A DNA stretch of 64,000 bases from Adhaeribacter terrigena (GCF_016623615.1 NZ_JAEHFX010000001.1:124001-188000), one strand, 5' to 3'; numbered from the stretch's first letter, positions 18,432 through 27,122 are shown. The notes: a model not told the origin generated them from the sequence alone. Program-made: numbers and translations.

Positions 18432-18834
18432 CAGCATCCAGGTTAGCTGCAGTAAGAAAAATCTAAAAACTATCAGAGATTTCGTAACGCAGTATCTGAG
18501 CCAGTACGACCTGTCGGAAATTGTTCTGAATCAGATCGTACTGGCCGTGGATGAGATCAGCGCCAACCTGATCATTCACGCCAACCAGGAGAATGCCGAT
18601 AAGTTCATGGAACTGGCAATTGAGCGGAAAAACGGACAACTGCTGTTCGAAATTTCAGATAATGGAATTTCTTTTCAGCGTTCAAATTACAAGGAGCCAG
18701 ATATTGAGGAGCATATTCGCATCGGCAAGAAAGGCGGGGTGGGTATTGCGATTGTGAATCGTATTATGGACAAAGTTGAGTTTACTTCCGAAGAAGGCCG
18801 GAATATTTGCCGGCTGTATAAAACCGTATTCTAA
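18424..18834 (+). CDS. RsbW/SpoIIAB-like ATP-binding regulatory kinase
   Basis: Small GHKL-type protein of 136 aa that would phosphorylate the STAS partner and sequester an unknown target. Motifs are the N-box VDEISANLIIHANQE, the G1 motif ISDNGISFQ and the G2-like GKKGGVGIAIVNRIMD. The start is ATG 18424, inside the end of the STAS gene. No sigma-B-like or other sigma factor gene lies near, so the output of the switch is open. A terminator with GGGTTTTTT follows immediately, closing a three-gene operon. Confidence 0.92.
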   Translation: MNNSIQVSCSKKNLKTIRDFVTQYLSQYDLSEIVLNQIVLAVDEISANLIIHANQENADKFMELAIERKNGQLLFEISDNGISFQRSNYKEPDIEEHIRIGKKGGVGIAIVNRIMDKVEFTSEEGRNICRLYKTVF

Positions 18835-18858
18835 AAACCCGCCCTTGGTGGGTTTTTT
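18833..18858 (+). terminator. Terminator of the partner-switching operon
   Basis: AAAAACCC, a short loop, then TGGGTTTTTT immediately after the stop codon. The T-run is shared with an E29 copy. Confidence 0.75.
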
Positions 18859-18879
18859 GCTTTAAAACCATAGCGTTTT
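18851..18879 (-). repeat. E29 dispersed element overlapping a terminator
   Basis: Minus-strand copy AAAACGCTATGGTTTT ... AAAAAACC. The last bases are the terminator arm. Confidence 0.82.
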
Positions 18880-18931
18880 TCGTGAATGATTGAATGAGAA
18901 AATAAGTGAATTGTTGAATTTTGGTATTGTG

Positions 18932-18960
18932 ACTTTTTAAGCCTGATAGCATACCGTTTT
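18932..18960 (-). repeat. E29 dispersed element at the edge of the 385-bp repeat
   Basis: Minus-strand copy AAAACGGTATGC ... AAAAAGT, whose first bases overlap the start of the large repeat. Confidence 0.82.
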
Positions 18961-19339
18961 TCATAGCCTGCTTTTCTACCTTTTATTAGTTTCTGAATTG
19001 CTTCTAACTTACTTTTCTGTTCTTTTTGTCAACGAAAGGGTTCGGGATGTTCCACTTAACGCAAAAAGAACCAACGAAAATCAAGTGGCACGTCCCGAAC
19101 CCATTCGGGAGCAAGCGCAAACTTCCCGCAAGCCTGCGGGACAGGCACTGACCGCTCAAACAGCGCGCTTGACAAAAGGCCAACGCGCTAACTTTTCTTC
19201 TTCGTAGTAAACTTTGCAGTGCCTAGATAGTAAGCTTCTATGATCTTGCAGGCGGCAGGATTCGCTGCCGTAAGCGCAAATTCTGCTGGTATTTCATTGT
19301 TTTAAATTGATCGTACACCGCTCTCGCGTTCGAGTGAAG
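18954..19339 (+). repeat. About 385-bp dispersed repeat, copy 2
   Basis: Same order of conserved blocks as 11941-12325: CCGTTTTTCATAG, GTTCTTTTTGTC, GGGTTCGGGATGTTCCACTT, CTTCCCGCAAGCCTGCGGGA, GCAGGCGGCA, GCCGTAAGCGCAAATT and CTCTCGCGTTCGAGTGAA. Several arms differ by compensating changes, which would support conserved RNA or DNA hairpins. Confidence 0.85.
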
Positions 19340-19407
19340 TACGCAGAAGTTTTGAGTCCCTTAATCCCCTAATCCTACAAATCCCAATCCAGACGAATTC
19401 ACGATCA

Positions 19408-19436
19408 AAAACGCTATCCTTTTCGCCTTAAAAACT
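19408..19436 (+). repeat. E29 dispersed element
   Basis: Plus-strand copy AAAACGCTATCCTTTT ... AAAAACT, upstream of the first parvulin gene. Confidence 0.88.
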
Positions 19437-19558
19437 GCCTTACAGCACAAGAGCGGAACGGGCATACACGTTCTCTCAAAAAAAATCGTTAAAATTGCGA
19501 CTGTCAAAGGAATACCTTCTATATTCGTAAATCTATTGCCTGTAGTTTAAAATAGCGT

Positions 19559-21838
19559 ATGCGTAATTATCTCTTAGCTGTTGGGGCGGCCGCCCTGATC
19601 TTGACAAGCTGTAAATCTTCGAAAGAAGTAGCCAAACAGGAACCTGTTCTGGAAACCATCGGTTCTAAGCCGGTTTATACTTCCGAATTTCAGTATGTTT
19701 ACAACAAAAACAATGCGAATGCCGAGAATGCTTATTCTAAAGGCAGCATCGAAGAGTATCTGAACCTCTACACCAATTTTAAGTTGAAAGTGATGGAAGC
19801 CGAAGCCCGCGGCCTCGACACGACCGATGCTTTCAGCCGCGAACTGGATGGTTACAAACAACAATTGGCCCAGCCGTACTTAACCGAAAAAAGCGTAACC
19901 GATAAACTGGTGCGCGAGGCTTATGACCGGATGCAGAAAGAAGTGAACGCTTCGCATATTCTTATAAACGTGGCTCCGGATGCCGATCCGAAAGATACCC
20001 TGGCTGCATACAACCGCATTTCCGAGATCCGGAAACAGATCGTGGGAGGTCAGAATTTCGAATCGGTGGCCAAAGAAGTTTCCCAGGATCCTTCGGCCCG
20101 CGAAAATGGGGGTAAATTAGGATATTTCACGGCGCTGCAAATGGTTTATCCGTTTGAGCACGCTGCTTATAATACCCCGGTGGGCCAGGTTTCGCAGCCG
20201 GTGCGCACGCGCTTTGGTTACCACATTATTAAAGTGAACGACATGCGTCAGGCGCAGGGCGAAATTAAAGTGGCCCACATCATGGTGCGCGCTACGCCAG
20301 GCATGCCCAAAGCCGACAGTGCCGAAGCAAAACGCAAAGTAGACGAAATTTATAGCCGCGTAAAGAAAAACGAGAACTGGGATAAACTTACTTCACAATT
20401 CTCCGAAGATGCCGGCTCGTCGGGCAACGGTGGTGAACTGCCCTGGTTTGGTACCGGTCGCATGATTCCTTCTTTCGAAGATGCTGCCTTCAATCTGAAA
20501 AACGTTGGCGATATTTCGCAGCCGGTATTAACGCCGTATGGCTGGCACATTATTAAATTGCTGGAAAAACGTACCCTGCCAACTTACGAAGAAACCGAAG
20601 CCAGCCTGCGGGCCAAAGTTGCGAAAGATTCCCGTTCGGAACTGAACAAAGCGGCTTTCCTGAAACGCATTCGTACCGAAAACAAATTCACCGAAATTAA
20701 AGCGGCCAAAGAACTGGCGCTGAGCAAAGCCGATTCTTCGGTGGTGAAAGGTACGTTTAAATACACGCCGGCCGGCAGCAAAGACAAAACGCTGGAAACG
20801 CCTTTATTCCTGATCCAGGATAAAAAGTACACTATCAAAGACTTCTTCGATTACGTGCAGTCTAACCAGCAGATCCGCAAAAATCACAATCCGCGCCACT
20901 ACATGGAAAGCCTCTACAACCAGTTTGTAGATGTCAGCCTGCTGAACTACGAGAAAGCAAACCTCGAAAACAAATATGTAGACTATAAAATGCTGGTGAA
21001 AGAGTACCGCGATGGCATTTTGCTGTTCCAGTTAATGGACGAAAAAGTTTGGAGCAAAGCCATTGAAGATACTACCGGCTTGAAAGCGTATTTCGAGCAG
21101 AACAAGGAAAAATATAAGTGGGACACCCGCGCGCAGGCAACCATCATTTCTGCGGCCAGCAAAGATATGCTGAACCGTGCCGATAAAGCACTGGCCGGCG
21201 GCCGTTTCGAAGACAAGAAACAGGAGCCAAAATCGCTTGCCTTCGATGCCGGTAAAGATGCGTTTACCAAGCAAACCCAGGCCAAACTTGATGAACTGAT
21301 CCAGCAGTTGAGCAGCGATTCGACCCTGAGCGTGGAAGTTCGCGGCAGCGCCGATAGCAAAGAAGTTGCCAAGAACAAAAAACTGGCCCAGACCCGCGCC
21401 CAGAAAGTAGCCTCTTATTTAACTTCCAAAGGCATTGCAGCCAACCGCGTAAAAACAGTAGCCAATCCGAAAGGTAAAACCCGCACTGTGGGCCTTACTT
21501 ATTACTCCACCGATCCGGCCGTATTGGAAAGCACTCTGAACGAAGGCAACCCATTGGCAGTACAGATCACGCAGAAGAAATTCCAGAAAGGCGAAAACAA
21601 AGCTTTGGATGGCGTAACCTGGCAGCCTGGCACCTACAATGTAGAGCGCGACGGCCGTTTTATGCTGATCAAGATCGACCAGATCCTGCCGCCTTCTTAC
21701 AAAACGCTGAACGAAGCCCGCGGTATAGCCACTTCCGATTACCAGGGTTACCTGGAAAAACAGTGGATCGAGGAGCTGCGCCAGAAATATCCGGTAAAAG
21801 TGAATCAGAGCGAAGTAGATAAGCTCGTTAAAAAATAG
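19559..21838 (+). CDS. Parvulin-type peptidyl-prolyl isomerase lipoprotein with OmpA-like segment
   Basis: Envelope folding factor of 759 aa. The signal peptide MRNYLLAVGAAALILTSC ends in a lipobox, so it is a lipoprotein. Two parvulin domains follow (about residues 122-225 and 230-336), each with the ASHILI/AHIMV start and the YGWHIIK or FGYHIIK end. Residues about 564-647 resemble an OmpA C-terminal domain: FDAGKDAFTKQTQAKLDEL, then LSVEVRGSADS, then TRAQKVASYLTSKGIAANRV. A parvulin joined to a possible peptidoglycan-binding module is unusual. The next gene encodes a second, SurA-like isomerase, which suggests joint work on outer-membrane proteins. A terminator follows. Confidence 0.9.
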   Translation: MRNYLLAVGAAALILTSCKSSKEVAKQEPVLETIGSKPVYTSEFQYVYNKNNANAENAYSKGSIEEYLNLYTNFKLKVMEAEARGLDTTDAFSRELDGYKQQLAQPYLTEKSVTDKLVREAYDRMQKEVNASHILINVAPDADPKDTLAAYNRISEIRKQIVGGQNFESVAKEVSQDPSARENGGKLGYFTALQMVYPFEHAAYNTPVGQVSQPVRTRFGYHIIKVNDMRQAQGEIKVAHIMVRATPGMPKADSAEAKRKVDEIYSRVKKNENWDKLTSQFSEDAGSSGNGGELPWFGTGRMIPSFEDAAFNLKNVGDISQPVLTPYGWHIIKLLEKRTLPTYEETEASLRAKVAKDSRSELNKAAFLKRIRTENKFTEIKAAKELALSKADSSVVKGTFKYTPAGSKDKTLETPLFLIQDKKYTIKDFFDYVQSNQQIRKNHNPRHYMESLYNQFVDVSLLNYEKANLENKYVDYKMLVKEYRDGILLFQLMDEKVWSKAIEDTTGLKAYFEQNKEKYKWDTRAQATIISAASKDMLNRADKALAGGRFEDKKQEPKSLAFDAGKDAFTKQTQAKLDELIQQLSSDSTLSVEVRGSADSKEVAKNKKLAQTRAQKVASYLTSKGIAANRVKTVANPKGKTRTVGLTYYSTDPAVLESTLNEGNPLAVQITQKKFQKGENKALDGVTWQPGTYNVERDGRFMLIKIDQILPPSYKTLNEARGIATSDYQGYLEKQWIEELRQKYPVKVNQSEVDKLVKK

Positions 21839-21853
21839 TATCGGAAATGCTTT

Positions 21854-21884
21854 AAAAAGCGCTGCTTTCCCGGCAGCGCTTTTT
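21854..21884 (+). terminator. Rho-independent terminator after the parvulin gene
   Basis: AAAAAGCGCTGC and GCAGCGCTTTTT around a 7-nt loop, followed by a T-rich run. Confidence 0.92.
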
Positions 21885-21934
21885 CTTTTTTAGCGGGTTC
21901 CAAAAATTCCGGCAACAAAATCAAATTAACACGC

Positions 21935-21942
21935 TATTTTTG
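21935..21942 (+). promoter_or_regulatory. Putative -7 box for the SurA-like gene
   Basis: TATTTTTG (TAnnTTTG type), 58 nt upstream of the ATG; no clear -33 box. Confidence 0.4.
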
Positions 21943-22000
21943 CGTTAAGGCTTGTAAGCGCAATTTGCTTCACGGCCGCTTATTTTACTTTACTTTATAA

Positions 22001-23374
22001 ATGATCGCTTTTAAAAACGGTATCCTTTCAGATAAAAAAACTTTTCTGTTGTGGCTTGCCTGTCTGGTAATGTTGCCGGCTTTTGCCCAACAGAAAAAAA
22101 ATACGGTGCTCGACGGCATTATTGTAAAGCTCGATAACCAGATCATTCTGCGTTCCGAGCTGGAAATAAATTACGCCCAGGCGATGGCTTCCGGCCAGGT
22201 AAACAATGCCCCCGACCTGAAATGCGAAATTCTGCGCAGCCTTGTAATGAACAAACTGATGCTGGCCCGCGCCGATGCCGACTCGGTGGTAGTGCCCGAC
22301 GACCAGGTGAAAGGCGAACTGGACCGCCGGATGGCGTACTTTGTAGCCCAGATCGGCAGCGAGCAGAAACTGGAAGAATATTACGGCAAAACCATTAAAC
22401 AACTGAAAGACGAACTCGCCAAACAGGTACGCGACCAGCTGGTAATGCAGAAAATGCAGGATAATATTACCGGCCGCATTTCAGTAACGCCAAGCGAAGT
22501 AGCCAAATACTACAATAAAATTCCCAAAGACAGCTTACCGTATTTTTCTACCGAAGTGGAAGTGGGCCAGATCGTGAAAATTGGCAAGCCCAGCCGCAAA
22601 AACCGCGACGAAGCCCGTGCCCGCCTCGAAGCCCTGAAAAAACGCATTGAAGCCGGTGAAGATTTTGCTACCCTGGCCCGCCAGTATTCCGAAGATCCGG
22701 GCTCGGCGGCTGAAGGCGGAACGCTGGGATTTTTCAAGAAAAAAGAACTGGTGCCCGAATACGAAGCGGCCGCTTTGAAACTCGAGCCCGGCAAGCTTTC
22801 GCACATTGTAGAATCGCAGTTCGGGTTTCACTTAATTCAGTTAATTGAGCGTCGGGGCGAAGAATTCAATACCCGCCACATCTTAATTAAACCGGCCGCC
22901 AGCGAAATTGACCTGGCCGAAACTGCAAGAGAACTTGCTAAACTCCGCGCCGCCATTGTAAAAGACAGTATTTCGTTTGCCAAAGCGGCCAAAGAAAACT
23001 CCGACGACCGCGAAACAAAGAACAACGGCGGTTTATTTGCCAACCCCAAAGACGGCAGCTCGTACATTCCGCTGGATAAAATTAACCCGGCTGTGTTCTT
23101 TATCATCGATACCATGACCGTGGGGCAGATCAGCCAGCCCATGCCTTACCGCACCGACGATGGCAAAGAAGCGCAACGCATTATTTATTTGAAATCGAAA
23201 ACCCCGCCGCACCAGGCCAACCTGAAAGACGATTACCAGAAAATATCGGCGGCCGCTTTAGCTGAAAAACGCAATAACGCCCTCGACGAATGGTTCGAGA
23301 AAAACCGTGGATCGGTGTTTATGGAAGTAAACCCTGATTTTGTGAACTGCAACCTGTTGCAAATGCAGAATTAA
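22001..23374 (+). CDS. SurA-like periplasmic peptidyl-prolyl isomerase
   Basis: Periplasmic chaperone/isomerase of 457 aa. A signal peptide ends at LPAFAQ. The SurA N-terminal helical domain (VLDGIIVKLDNQIILRSELE) follows, then a parvulin domain at about residues 186-285 (VEVGQIVKIGKP ... FGFHLIQLIERR) and a second at about 290-400 (FNTRHILIKP ... RIIYLKSKTP). By family knowledge it assists folding of beta-barrel proteins. An E29 copy (22014-22042) lies inside the coding sequence and supplies codons 5-14 of the signal peptide n-region. No better start lies downstream, so the repeat seems to be translated. Confidence 0.93.
   Translation: MIAFKNGILSDKKTFLLWLACLVMLPAFAQQKKNTVLDGIIVKLDNQIILRSELEINYAQAMASGQVNNAPDLKCEILRSLVMNKLMLARADADSVVVPDDQVKGELDRRMAYFVAQIGSEQKLEEYYGKTIKQLKDELAKQVRDQLVMQKMQDNITGRISVTPSEVAKYYNKIPKDSLPYFSTEVEVGQIVKIGKPSRKNRDEARARLEALKKRIEAGEDFATLARQYSEDPGSAAEGGTLGFFKKKELVPEYEAAALKLEPGKLSHIVESQFGFHLIQLIERRGEEFNTRHILIKPAASEIDLAETARELAKLRAAIVKDSISFAKAAKENSDDRETKNNGGLFANPKDGSSYIPLDKINPAVFFIIDTMTVGQISQPMPYRTDDGKEAQRIIYLKSKTPPHQANLKDDYQKISAAALAEKRNNALDEWFEKNRGSVFMEVNPDFVNCNLLQMQN
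22014..22042 (+). repeat. E29 element inside a coding sequence
   Basis: Plus-strand copy AAAACGGTATCC ... AAAAAAACT located within the first 14 codons of the SurA-like gene. Confidence 0.82.
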
Positions 23375-23383
23375 ACCAAAACT

Positions 23384-24349
23384 ATGAAGCAATTTTCATC
23401 GGATAAAGAAGCTGCCGACGCCTTATTTCAATCTGTAAAAAACCTGAATCAGGAAATCTCCAAAGTAATTGTGGGGCAGGATGAAGTGGTGCGTTTGGTT
23501 TTAACCGCGGTATTTTCGCAGGGCCATTGTTTGCTGGTGGGCGTGCCCGGCCTGGCTAAAACTTTGCTTATTCATACCATTGCCTCTTCCTTAGACCTGA
23601 GCTTTAATCGCATTCAGTTCACCCCCGACCTCATGCCTTCTGATATTGTGGGCTCGGAAACCATGGATCAGAACCGGAATTTCCAGTTCGTGAAAGGTCC
23701 GGTTTTCTCTAACATTATCCTGGCCGATGAAATTAACCGTACGCCGCCTAAAACCCAGGCCGCGCTGCTGGAAAGCATGCAGGAATATTCGGTAACCGTG
23801 GCCGGGCATAAATACGAATTACCCAAGCCGTTCTTCGTTTTAGCCACCCAAAACCCGATCGAGCAGGAGGGAACCTACCCGTTGCCGGAAGCGCAGCTGG
23901 ACCGTTTCATGTTCAACATCACGCTGGGTTATCCTTCTTTTGAAGCCGAAAAGCAGATCGTGAAAAATACGACCAGCGGCCAGAAAGCTACGGTAAACAA
24001 AGTGCTCCACTCCGACGAAATCATGGCCTTCCAGGCCTTGGTACGCCGCGTGCCGGTAGTAGATAACGTAGTAGATTATGCCGTGAAACTGGTGCACAAA
24101 ACCCGCCCGAATACCGAGATGGCTGCCAGCGTGGCGAACCAGTATTTAGAGTGGGGCGCCGGTCCGCGGGCTTCGCAGCATTTAATTGTGGGCGCCAAAT
24201 GCAATGCGCTTTTAAACGGGAAATACAGCCCGGATATTGAAGATGTGCAGGCCGTTGCCTTGCCTATTCTGCGCCACCGCATTGTGCGTAACTTTAAAGC
24301 CGAAGCCGAAGGCATTTCTACCGAAAAAATTATTCAGGACCTTTTATAA
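23384..24349 (+). CDS. MoxR-family AAA+ ATPase
   Basis: Cytoplasmic AAA+ chaperone-like ATPase of 321 aa. It shows Walker A GVPGLAKT (about residues 48-55), Walker B ILADEINR, sensor 1 LATQNPIEQEGTYPLPEAQLDRF and the C-terminal lid. MoxR proteins usually act with VWA-domain and BatA-E proteins in metal insertion or stress tolerance. Here the gene follows the SurA-like gene by 9 nt, and a BatD-like gene lies far away at 45 kb. A strong terminator shared with an E29 copy follows. Confidence 0.95.
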   Translation: MKQFSSDKEAADALFQSVKNLNQEISKVIVGQDEVVRLVLTAVFSQGHCLLVGVPGLAKTLLIHTIASSLDLSFNRIQFTPDLMPSDIVGSETMDQNRNFQFVKGPVFSNIILADEINRTPPKTQAALLESMQEYSVTVAGHKYELPKPFFVLATQNPIEQEGTYPLPEAQLDRFMFNITLGYPSFEAEKQIVKNTTSGQKATVNKVLHSDEIMAFQALVRRVPVVDNVVDYAVKLVHKTRPNTEMAASVANQYLEWGAGPRASQHLIVGAKCNALLNGKYSPDIEDVQAVALPILRHRIVRNFKAEAEGISTEKIIQDLL

Positions 24350-24352
24350 GCC

Positions 24353-24381
24353 AAAACGCTATGGTTTTTGTGCTCAAAAGT
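24353..24381 (+). repeat. E29 element joined to a terminator
   Basis: Plus-strand copy AAAACGCTATGGTTTT ... CAAAAGT beginning 3 nt after the moxR-type stop. Its AAAAGT forms the left foot of the terminator stem. Confidence 0.88.
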
Positions 24382-24411
24382 CTGTTACCATAAAAAGTAA
24401 CAGACTTTTTT
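24376..24411 (+). terminator. Rho-independent terminator after the MoxR gene
   Basis: AAAAGTCTGTTAC pairs with GTAACAGACTTTTTT around CATAAAAA. Confidence 0.93.
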
Positions 24412-24427
24412 GTTTCCAAAAATTCAG

Positions 24428-24456
24428 AAAACGCTATGCTTTGGACTATAAAAAGT
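24428..24456 (+). repeat. E29 dispersed element
   Basis: Plus-strand copy AAAACGCTATGCTTTGG ... AAAAAGT, upstream of the FAD-dependent gene. Confidence 0.88.
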
Positions 24457-24543
24457 CAGAACCTTCCGAAATAAACGCAACTTTCCGCCGCGAAATTTGT
24501 ACATTAAGCCTGAAAAAAACGCCCGGAAACTAAACGCAAACCA

Positions 24544-25989
24544 ATGGCCTCGGAAAAATGCATCACCATCATCGGCGGAGGTTTCAGCGGTACGCTTACG
24601 GCGGTGCAATTGCTGCGGCAAAGCCCGTTCCCGGTGTGCGTGAAACTGATTAACGCCGGTTATCCGCTTTCTAAAGGAGTGGCCTATTCGGCCGAAAGTA
24701 ACCTGCATTTGCTCAACGTGCGTTCCGGCCGCATGAGTGCTTTTCCGCATATTCCGCGGCACTTTGTAAACTGGCTCGAAACGCAGCCCGACGTAGAGCA
24801 ATTCTGCCAGCCCGGCGAAACCCTGGCCGATGCGTTTATGCCGCGGCGGGTTTACGGACAATACGTAGCGAATATTTTGAAAATGGCGCTGGAAAAACTG
24901 CCGGCCGGCTCTAAGCTCGAGATCATCGAAGACGAAGCCATTTCTATTGCCGAACTTTCTGAAAAACATTTTTTGGTGGAGCTGAAAAACGGCCCAAGTT
25001 TCCAGACCGAAAAAATAGTGCTGGCTTTGGGCAATTTTGCTCCCGAACCGCTAAGGCTGCCGGAAGAAATATTAACCGGCGAAAACTATTTTGGCAATCC
25101 CTGGAAACCGGAAATTCTCGAAGATCTTCGGCCGGAAGAACCCGTTTTACTTGTTGGCAGCGGCCTGACTATGGTAGATGTGGTGCTGAGTTTGCTTGAA
25201 CAAAAATTCACGGGTAAAATTATTGCCATTTCGCCCAAGGGTTATTTGCCGATGGTGCACCGCCACACTGCCCCTTATCCCGATTTCCGGAAAGAACTGC
25301 AAGGGCCGTTTTCGCTCAATACGATCTATGCCGCCCTTAAACAACACATCCGCAAAGCGGTAGCCCAAGGCAGCAGTTGCGAAGCCCTGATCGATTCGAT
25401 GCGGCCGCAAACCCAGCAGATCTGGCAGGGACTGAGCAAGGAAGATAAGCAGAAATTTTTGCGCCATTTGAGCTCCCTCTGGGGAATTTTCCGGCACCGC
25501 ATTTCGCCACAAGTGGCAGACCGCATTCAGGCCGCCCGCGATAGCGGCCAGCTGGAAGTAAAACCCGCACGCCTGCAAAACGCCACCGAAACCGACGGAA
25601 AACTAAGGGCCATGCTTAAATTAAGGGGGCAGAAAGATCCGGAAACCATACCGGTGCAGCGCATTATTAATTGTACCGGTCCGCAGGCAAACTACGCCCG
25701 ATTAACCATGCCGCTGGTCCAGAACCTGCTCGTGCAAAAACTGATTACGGCCGATGAACTGCAGCTGGGCTTAAAAGCCATGCCCGATGGCCGACTGATC
25801 CAGGAAAACGGAAAACCATCGTGTAAATTTTTTACCATCGGCCCTACCATGCGCGGTGCCCTCTGGGAATCTACGGCCGTGCCGGAGATAAGTGAGCAGG
25901 CGGCGCACCTGGCTCAGACCATTTTGCACGCCTTTCTGCCCGAAGCGGAAACAAAAGCGGAAAATACCTCGGCACAAACCAAAAGGTAA
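24544..25989 (+). CDS. FAD/NAD(P)-binding oxidoreductase of the NAD_binding_9 type
   Basis: Putative flavoprotein of 481 aa. The N-terminal Rossmann motif ITIIGGGFSGTLTA binds the FAD ADP part. GVAYSAESNLHLLNVRSGRMSAFP and a second dinucleotide motif VLLVGSGLTMVDVVLSL follow, then the late NCTGPQANYARL and FTIGPTMRGALWES. This combination matches the uncharacterised FAD-NAD(P)-binding family (PF13454-like), some of whose members sit near siderophore or lysine hydroxylases. The reaction is unknown. The gene has no clear operon partner; a small conserved gene follows after an E29 copy. Confidence 0.85.
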   Translation: MASEKCITIIGGGFSGTLTAVQLLRQSPFPVCVKLINAGYPLSKGVAYSAESNLHLLNVRSGRMSAFPHIPRHFVNWLETQPDVEQFCQPGETLADAFMPRRVYGQYVANILKMALEKLPAGSKLEIIEDEAISIAELSEKHFLVELKNGPSFQTEKIVLALGNFAPEPLRLPEEILTGENYFGNPWKPEILEDLRPEEPVLLVGSGLTMVDVVLSLLEQKFTGKIIAISPKGYLPMVHRHTAPYPDFRKELQGPFSLNTIYAALKQHIRKAVAQGSSCEALIDSMRPQTQQIWQGLSKEDKQKFLRHLSSLWGIFRHRISPQVADRIQAARDSGQLEVKPARLQNATETDGKLRAMLKLRGQKDPETIPVQRIINCTGPQANYARLTMPLVQNLLVQKLITADELQLGLKAMPDGRLIQENGKPSCKFFTIGPTMRGALWESTAVPEISEQAAHLAQTILHAFLPEAETKAENTSAQTKR

Positions 25990-26001
25990 AGGGTAATTCC
26001 G

Positions 26002-26030
26002 TATTTTTGTATCTGAAACCTTACCGTTTT
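26002..26030 (-). repeat. E29 dispersed element
   Basis: Minus-strand copy AAAACGGTAAGGTTTCAG ... CAAAAATA. The far end coincides with a possible -7 box TATTTTTG (26002-26009, plus strand) for the next gene. Confidence 0.72.
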
Positions 26031-26053
26031 TTGTAGAAACTGAATTTAGAGAT

Positions 26054-26506
26054 ATGGAAGCTGCTTCGCTTTACCAACGTTTTAAAGATAACCTCGAAAC
26101 CATTATCATACTGCTGGACAAAGGCACCGATATCCGGACCATGCCTTATTCCACCACCATGCCGCTGGAAGTTAAATTGTTCACCGAAGTTTTAACGCAG
26201 GTTGGCCTGGATCTGAACATAAAAACTGAAGGCATCAGTGCCGTAAACGAACTTTACAAAGCCTACAAGCAGCAGGAAAATGCCGTTTTGAAAGCCATGG
26301 AACGGATCCTGAATGATAAGCGCGCTTCCATGAAAACGCCGGAAGGAAAAATTCTGGTAAAGGAAATGCTGATCCGCCGCCTCGAATTTTTTAATGAAAC
26401 CGCCCGTTCCATGATGGTAATGAGCAACCAGACCACGCTCAAAAGCCCGATCCAGCACATTCACCCGCATCACCGCGAAATGCTGATCCACCCGCCTTTG
26501 AAGTAG
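26054..26506 (+). CDS. Conserved hypothetical helical protein (150 aa)
   Basis: Soluble protein without signal peptide. It is almost entirely helical by eye: MEAASLYQRFKDNLETIIILLD, then VKLFTEVLTQVGLDL, and a long helix AYKQQENAVLKAMERIL. It ends with a His-rich tail (IQHIHPHHREMLIHPP) that could bind metal, though this is speculation. I do not recognise the family. Its own terminator follows, so it is probably a single-gene unit. Confidence 0.7.
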   Translation: MEAASLYQRFKDNLETIIILLDKGTDIRTMPYSTTMPLEVKLFTEVLTQVGLDLNIKTEGISAVNELYKAYKQQENAVLKAMERILNDKRASMKTPEGKILVKEMLIRRLEFFNETARSMMVMSNQTTLKSPIQHIHPHHREMLIHPPLK

Positions 26507-26542
26507 TGATTAGCGGAATTTTGCTGATCGCCAGGATATTGT

Positions 26543-26575
26543 AAAAAGCTGCGTTTCGGAAGAAGGCAGCTTTTT
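26543..26575 (+). terminator. Rho-independent terminator
   Basis: AAAAAGCTGC and GCAGCTTTTT around a 13-nt loop. Confidence 0.88.
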
Positions 26576-26581
26576 CGTTGT

Positions 26582-26610
26582 AAAACGCTATGATTTTCGG
26601 TCCTGAAAGT
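26582..26610 (+). repeat. E29 dispersed element next to a terminator
   Basis: Plus-strand copy AAAACGCTATGATTTTCGG ... GAAAGT, 6 nt after the terminator. Confidence 0.85.
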
Positions 26611-26672
26611 AGTTTTCAGGCCGGAAAGCTTAGCGTTTCTGAAGCAGAATTTATTTCGTGTATCTTTACAGT

Positions 26673-27122
26673 ATGAATTTCGAATTTACTCAAACTGATC
26701 CTGCAAAAAATACCTTCGATGAAACCATGCCTACGGCGGCGCCCGGTTTTCTCCGTTTCATCAATTATATGCTCGATTGCATTTTTCTGGCCGTAGTAGC
26801 TTCTGTGATCCTCAATATTTTTGCGCCCGAAATGATGCCCAAAAGCATGGAAGATGTTTCTTCCGGCATGTTTATCAGTTTGCTATACCCTTTGCAGTTC
26901 GTGTATTACTTTGTGGCAGAATTTTTCTTCGGCAAAACGCTGGCAAAATTGCTGACCAAAACTTACGTAACCACCGAATTCAATGAGAAACCGGGCGTTA
27001 GCGCAATTTTTATCCGCACGCTTTGTCGCTACATTCCTTTCGAATACATTTCTTTTCTGGGCAACGGCATCGGCTGGCACGACCGCCTGAGCAAAACCTA
27101 CGTGGTGCGTAACCCGAAGTAG
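26673..27122 (+). CDS. RDD-family membrane protein
   Basis: Inner-membrane protein of 149 aa with start at ATG 26673 (MNFEFTQTDPAKN). It has the RDD layout: PGFLRFINYMLDCIFLAVV (the R..D..D signature in diverged form), a second membrane segment LLYPLQFVYYFVAEFFFGKTLAKLLTKTYV and a third short hydrophobic part near FIRTLCRYIPFEYISF. The family's role is unclear; some members act in ion transport. A TATCTTTA box lies just upstream. A perfect 20-bp terminator separates it from the convergent peroxidase gene. Confidence 0.85.
   Translation: MNFEFTQTDPAKNTFDETMPTAAPGFLRFINYMLDCIFLAVVASVILNIFAPEMMPKSMEDVSSGMFISLLYPLQFVYYFVAEFFFGKTLAKLLTKTYVTTEFNEKPGVSAIFIRTLCRYIPFEYISFLGNGIGWHDRLSKTYVVRNPK

Larger units (their letters stand above)
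18859..19558. other. 700-bp gene-free stretch made of repeats
   Basis: No credible gene. It holds E29 copies, the second copy of the about 385-bp repeat, and an AATCC-rich tract at about 19358-19395 that resembles degenerate tracts near 39270 and 62650. Confidence 0.8.
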
